Origin: Thalassoglobus polymorphus
GTDB taxonomy: Bacteria > Planctomycetota > Planctomycetia > Planctomycetales > Planctomycetaceae
DNA: 64,000 nt
Direction: 5' to 3'
NCBI RefSeq assembly: GCF_007744255.1
Contig: NZ_CP036267.1
Span: 2,669,500-2,733,499, forward strand
The notes under the pieces: model-generated
The model's input: only the letters and a program-made list of their open reading frames with translations
Told to the model about the DNA's origin: nothing
Databases searched by the model: none
Made by a program: the position numbers and the translations under genes
Shown here: one piece after another, positions 61,400-64,000 of the stretch
Numbering within the stretch: the stretch's first letter is position 1
How the letters are laid out: each line of letters opens with the position of its first letter

Positions 61400-61480
61400 T
61401 AGATTCAATTGCTGTCTTGTGTTGAACAGTTTTTTTTACAGAATCGCTTTCTTTAACCGGGCCACGGTAGAGCAAACTAC
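61400..61480 (-). repeat. Repeat family A, copy 7 (reverse, degenerate), overlapping a gene end
   Basis: Reading TTCAATTGCTG, TTGTGTTGAACAGTTTTTTT, then ACCGGGCCACGGTAGAGCAAAC, it aligns with the reverse of family A (AATTGG, TCGTGGCGAACAGTATTTTA, CACGGGCACACAGTAGAGCAAAC). Its right half lies inside the coding region of the N-formylglutamate amidohydrolase-like gene. Confidence 0.6.
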
Positions 61481-62158
61481 ATTAGCAATCTTGCTGGCGA
61501 AGTCAGGGTTGACTAAGTACTTTTGATTCACTTCTAGTTCGATGCCGACGTAACGCATTTCCGGAAACCGAGACCTCAGCGTGGTCGTGAATCCGTCATC
61601 CGTTCCTAGATACGGTCGGTTCAAATGAATCTGAAAACCGGGAAGTTTACTCTGAATTTCCTGCACCCATTGACGACTTAGCTGAGATTCGATCGGTCTG
61701 CATGGATCAAAAAGAATGCCGACATCGGTGTCGCGAATCACTCCGTTGAGCACCGGCGTGAAACTGTGGACAGAGACATGAACGATTTGCACCGACCCCG
61801 GAACACTCTGGATATGCTGTAACACCTGATCGCGGAAGGGGGTATATTCACTGGCGATGAGCCTGTTTCGCTCTTCTTCACTCAAGGCTCTTGAGTATGA
61901 TGAGAGCAACTCTGGATTGCTCAGGCTTCGATTGAGGTCGATCAGCAGACGGCTGGTCGTAGAGAAGATAAGAGGAGTCTGCAGGGTCTGCTGAAGTTCT
62001 CGGGCAAGATTCAGGGCTCCGATATCCCAGCCTTGATGAGTTTGTAGAACCTCACCCGCTGCGTGAAAGAGTGGCTGATAATGTGATGGAATCTCGTTGC
62101 CGCCATGTTCACAAGTCAGCAGAAACTGCCTGGAAAGCGAAGTCTGTTCGAGGGTCAT
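61436..62158 (-). CDS. N-formylglutamate amidohydrolase-like protein
   Basis: This 240-residue protein starts as MTLEQTSLSRQFLLTCEHGG, with CEHGGNEIP (metal-binding motif of the family), then HQGWDIGALNLARELQQTL and STTSRLLIDLNRSLSNPELL, VHVSVHSFTP and GILFDPCRPIES. The order matches the N-formylglutamate amidohydrolase (pfam05013) fold. In histidine degradation it removes formate, but here it is coupled by an ATGA overlap to a GCS2-type ligase and a RimK-like ATP-grasp gene, so an amide of a small peptide is the more likely substrate. The C-terminal residues CSTVARLKKAIL seem to be encoded by a degenerate family A repeat. Confidence 0.82.
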   Translation of the reverse strand: MTLEQTSLSRQFLLTCEHGGNEIPSHYQPLFHAAGEVLQTHQGWDIGALNLARELQQTLQTPLIFSTTSRLLIDLNRSLSNPELLSSYSRALSEEERNRLIASEYTPFRDQVLQHIQSVPGSVQIVHVSVHSFTPVLNGVIRDTDVGILFDPCRPIESQLSRQWVQEIQSKLPGFQIHLNRPYLGTDDGFTTTLRSRFPEMRYVGIELEVNQKYLVNPDFASKIANVVCSTVARLKKAIL

Positions 62159-63405
62159 TCTTTGGCTCCAAGCAATCGCCCCTCTTCGAGACAGTTCGCC
62201 AGGAGTTCATAGATCGCGTGTAATTCATTTCGACTTAAATTCTCGCCATGAATGGAAGTCATCCTGCGGGCTAAGCTTCCGTGGTTCAGAATGAATTCGA
62301 TTGGAGAAATGAGTTCAGGAGTGACTGTTCGGATCTCTTCCTTGACTTGATCGAACAGCGTTCTCCAGAGTTCCCCAACCGTGATTGTTGGGTGTTGAAT
62401 CCCGAACAGATCCAGATAATCTGTATGGCTCAAGACTGTTTGCTCGGCGGTCTGAATCGTGGCATCAAAGAGACTTCGTAAGGTTTCCACATCCATCCCC
62501 TTCTGGGCGAGCAGTGGAGACCAGTCTTCTGCAACCAATTTCTTTACGACGGCAATGGTCAGCGCCGCGATAGCAACATCGGCCAAGGGACATTCCTGCA
62601 CATCGATCACGCGGATCTCAATGGCTCCCCTCTCAAAGCGGGCGATGGCCCCACGTGAATTGAGAAATTCATCCTGAAGGAGTTTATTTGGATCGAATGG
62701 AGCAATTTCAGCAAACATCGGTTGAAAAATTTGTTGTTCGTAATCTTGCCTCGAAAAGACTGCTTCAGGAATCACTCTTCCAGCAACAGAAGGAATCTTA
62801 CGAGAATTGTTCGCATAGACATCCAGACGCTTATCCAAGACGCCTGAAAAATGCCCTTCAACCCATGGAGAACTGGCTGCGAGCCCCGGAAGAATGGGCA
62901 AGACCAAACGAATGGCTGCATGGAGACGAGCAAATTCTTCATCTCCGCAGAAGGGGAGATTGATGTGCATGCTTTGCAGATTCGCCCAGCCATGTCCGCG
63001 ACAATCGAAGACTTTGTGGAACGCCTCGTAGACTGGACTGTAATCGTAAGGCCATAGCTGCATTTCGTGGTCAGGGTTCATCCAAGGGTGCATGGCTGTC
63101 GGCAGAAGTCGTGCTCCGTCCTCTGCGAGTTGCTTGTTGATGACCTGGATTTGCAACTGAAAATCTTCCGCCAGACCAGCCAAACTGGCTCGTGGGCCGT
63201 TCGTCTTAAGTTCGATGACGTGGTGCGTTAACTCATTTGACCACGCTGTACGCCCATGCTCAATTTCGGAGACTGGTTCGTTCCGTGCATCCTTTAACAG
63301 ACGATGCGAGATCGGTCGTACGTCGAGGGTGCTGGCGTCGACGATCATGTACTCCAGCTCAATTCCGACAACATCGAATAGGTGATAAGGAGTTGAATTG
63401 ACCAT
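62155..63405 (-). CDS. GCS2-type carboxylate-amine ligase (glutamate-cysteine ligase-like)
   Basis: This 416-residue protein has the glutamate-cysteine ligase family 2 pattern: VVGIELEYMIVDA at the start (Glu for metal), ELTHHVIELKTNGPRASLAG, QSMHINLPFCGDEEFARLHA and GAIARFERGAIEIRVIDVQE (active-site Arg/Glu), with a C-terminal helical part. Members form an amide bond between a carboxylate (often Glu) and an amine with ATP. It starts 66 bp after the ATP-grasp gene ends, and its own end overlaps the start of the amidohydrolase gene. The amine partner is unknown; glutathione synthesis as such is not implied. Confidence 0.85.
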   Translation of the reverse strand: MVNSTPYHLFDVVGIELEYMIVDASTLDVRPISHRLLKDARNEPVSEIEHGRTAWSNELTHHVIELKTNGPRASLAGLAEDFQLQIQVINKQLAEDGARLLPTAMHPWMNPDHEMQLWPYDYSPVYEAFHKVFDCRGHGWANLQSMHINLPFCGDEEFARLHAAIRLVLPILPGLAASSPWVEGHFSGVLDKRLDVYANNSRKIPSVAGRVIPEAVFSRQDYEQQIFQPMFAEIAPFDPNKLLQDEFLNSRGAIARFERGAIEIRVIDVQECPLADVAIAALTIAVVKKLVAEDWSPLLAQKGMDVETLRSLFDATIQTAEQTVLSHTDYLDLFGIQHPTITVGELWRTLFDQVKEEIRTVTPELISPIEFILNHGSLARRMTSIHGENLSRNELHAIYELLANCLEEGRLLGAKE

Positions 63406-63471
63406 GTGAAAATCAGAAACCTAAAAGTGGGTGACCGGCAGGGAAAGAAGGAATTGGACGTATGAAGCGAC

Positions 63472-64000
63472 TCAGTGAATCGCGGACTTCTTTTGCTCAA
63501 TCCGTTTCAGGAACGACTCCATTATTTTGCGATAGAGTTCGTCTCGCAGGATTTCGTCTTCACAGCCGGAATCGATGTTTGGGTTGTCGTTCACTTCGAT
63601 TAAAGTGAACTTTCCGTCCGATTCTTTCACGTCGACACCGTACAGACCATCTCCGATCAAGTTGGCAGCCTTGATTGCCATTTGTACTGCCTTGCGAGGC
63701 GCCAGTTCGACGGGAATGGTTTTCGACTTCCCGTACCGACCGCGTCCATCTTTCTCCTGCTGAATGATTTGCCAGTGTCCAGGCGCCATGTAGTATTGAC
63801 ACGCAAAGATGGCACGCTGATCGAGCACGCCAATTCGCCAATCAAAGGTCGTTGGCAAAAATTGTTGGGCAACAATTAATTCGGACTCCGTGAGAAACTC
63901 AGCCAGTCGCTCTTCGAGTTCCTTCTGGTTTTTCACCTTGACGACCCCCTGAGAGAAGGCGCTATCTGGCTTCTTTAACACACACGGAAATCCGAGCGTG
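63472..64000 (-). CDS. RimK-like ATP-grasp ligase, N-terminus beyond the window
   Basis: The frame is open across the right edge, so only the C-terminal 175 or so residues are visible. They read as the ATP-grasp core: LGFPCVLKKPDSAFSQGVVK (nucleotide-binding Lys and Gly/Ser loop), ELIVAQQFLPTTFDWRIGVL (adenine-contacting strand), GDGLYGVDVKESDGKFTLIEVNDNPNID (metal-binding Asp/Glu/Asn). Such ligases add an amino acid to a carboxylate, as RimK and the coenzyme F420/methanopterin glutamyl ligases do. It is the upstream gene of the unit with the GCS2 ligase and the amidohydrolase. Confidence 0.88.
   Translation of the reverse strand, partial: TLGFPCVLKKPDSAFSQGVVKVKNQKELEERLAEFLTESELIVAQQFLPTTFDWRIGVLDQRAIFACQYYMAPGHWQIIQQEKDGRGRYGKSKTIPVELAPRKAVQMAIKAANLIGDGLYGVDVKESDGKFTLIEVNDNPNIDSGCEDEILRDELYRKIMESFLKRIEQKKSAIH

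Overview
The window looks like a chromosomal segment of a planctomycete (Planctomycetia, probably Planctomycetales). This is inferred from gene content. The markers are secreted oxidoreductases with Tat leaders, an inner-membrane GspL/PilM plus pseudopilin operon, c-type cytochromes alongside EF-hand and squalene-cyclase-fold secreted proteins, futalosine-route menaquinone synthesis (MqnA), a PhyH dioxygenase, and many short operons with ATGA or TGATG stop-start overlaps. No rRNA, tRNA, CRISPR, prophage or transposase gene was recognised.

Layout. (1) 1-13.2 kb: a secretin-type protein cut by the left edge, a divergent EF-hand protein, then a type II secretion/pseudopilus operon gspF-G-H-I-J-K-L and an unusual GspM-position protein carrying Ig-like domains. 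No gspE is present here. (2) 13.3-19.9 kb, minus strand: an Old Yellow Enzyme, a Tat-exported Gfo/Idh oxidoreductase, an EEP-family protein, a HAD protein and an archaeal/eukaryotic-type PheT with a zinc ribbon. (3) 20-25 kb: trpD, trpF, a small membrane protein, queE, csrA and a trpG/pabA amidotransferase. (4) 25-32 kb: Nudix, PhyH, MazG, alpha/beta hydrolase, APC permease, nitrilase and zinc alcohol dehydrogenase. (5) 32.6-36 kb: hemW coupled to an unrecognised ATP-grasp-like protein, with divergent hemH. (6) 36-48 kb: HpcH-type aldolase, mqnA, homoserine dehydrogenase, sugar epimerase-like protein, a CpaC-like secretin with a Cys-rich lipoprotein, an LpxL-type acyltransferase, an aldo/keto reductase and a zinc dehydrogenase. 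(7) 48.3-58 kb, minus strand: a cbb3-type oxidase locus consisting of a diheme cytochrome lipoprotein, a membrane protein, CcoN, CcoO, a CcoS-like protein, a 56-aa CcoQ-like protein, CcoI, a SafE-type protein and a DUF4405-like membrane protein, followed by a small cytochrome. (8) 58.5-64 kb: a BNR-repeat/cyclase-fold pair, then a three-gene unit of a RimK-like ATP-grasp ligase, a GCS2-type carboxylate-amine ligase and an N-formylglutamate amidohydrolase-like protein.

Across the window, intergenic spaces hold three families of short non-coding elements of roughly 80-100 bp (called A, B and C here) with terminal inverted repeats beginning TAGA. They behave like miniature transposable elements flanked by TA. 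One B copy sits inside an A copy, and removing it with one TA restores the A spacing. Another B copy supplies part of a stop codon, and a degenerate A copy appears to encode the C-terminal tail of the N-formylglutamate amidohydrolase.

The strongest candidates for something new are the amidoligase/amidohydrolase trio at the right edge, the ATP-grasp-like protein coupled to hemW, the cyclase-fold protein with a haem c motif coupled to a BNR protein, and the nested mobile repeats. Functional names rest on motif recognition from the translated sequence; no database search was run.
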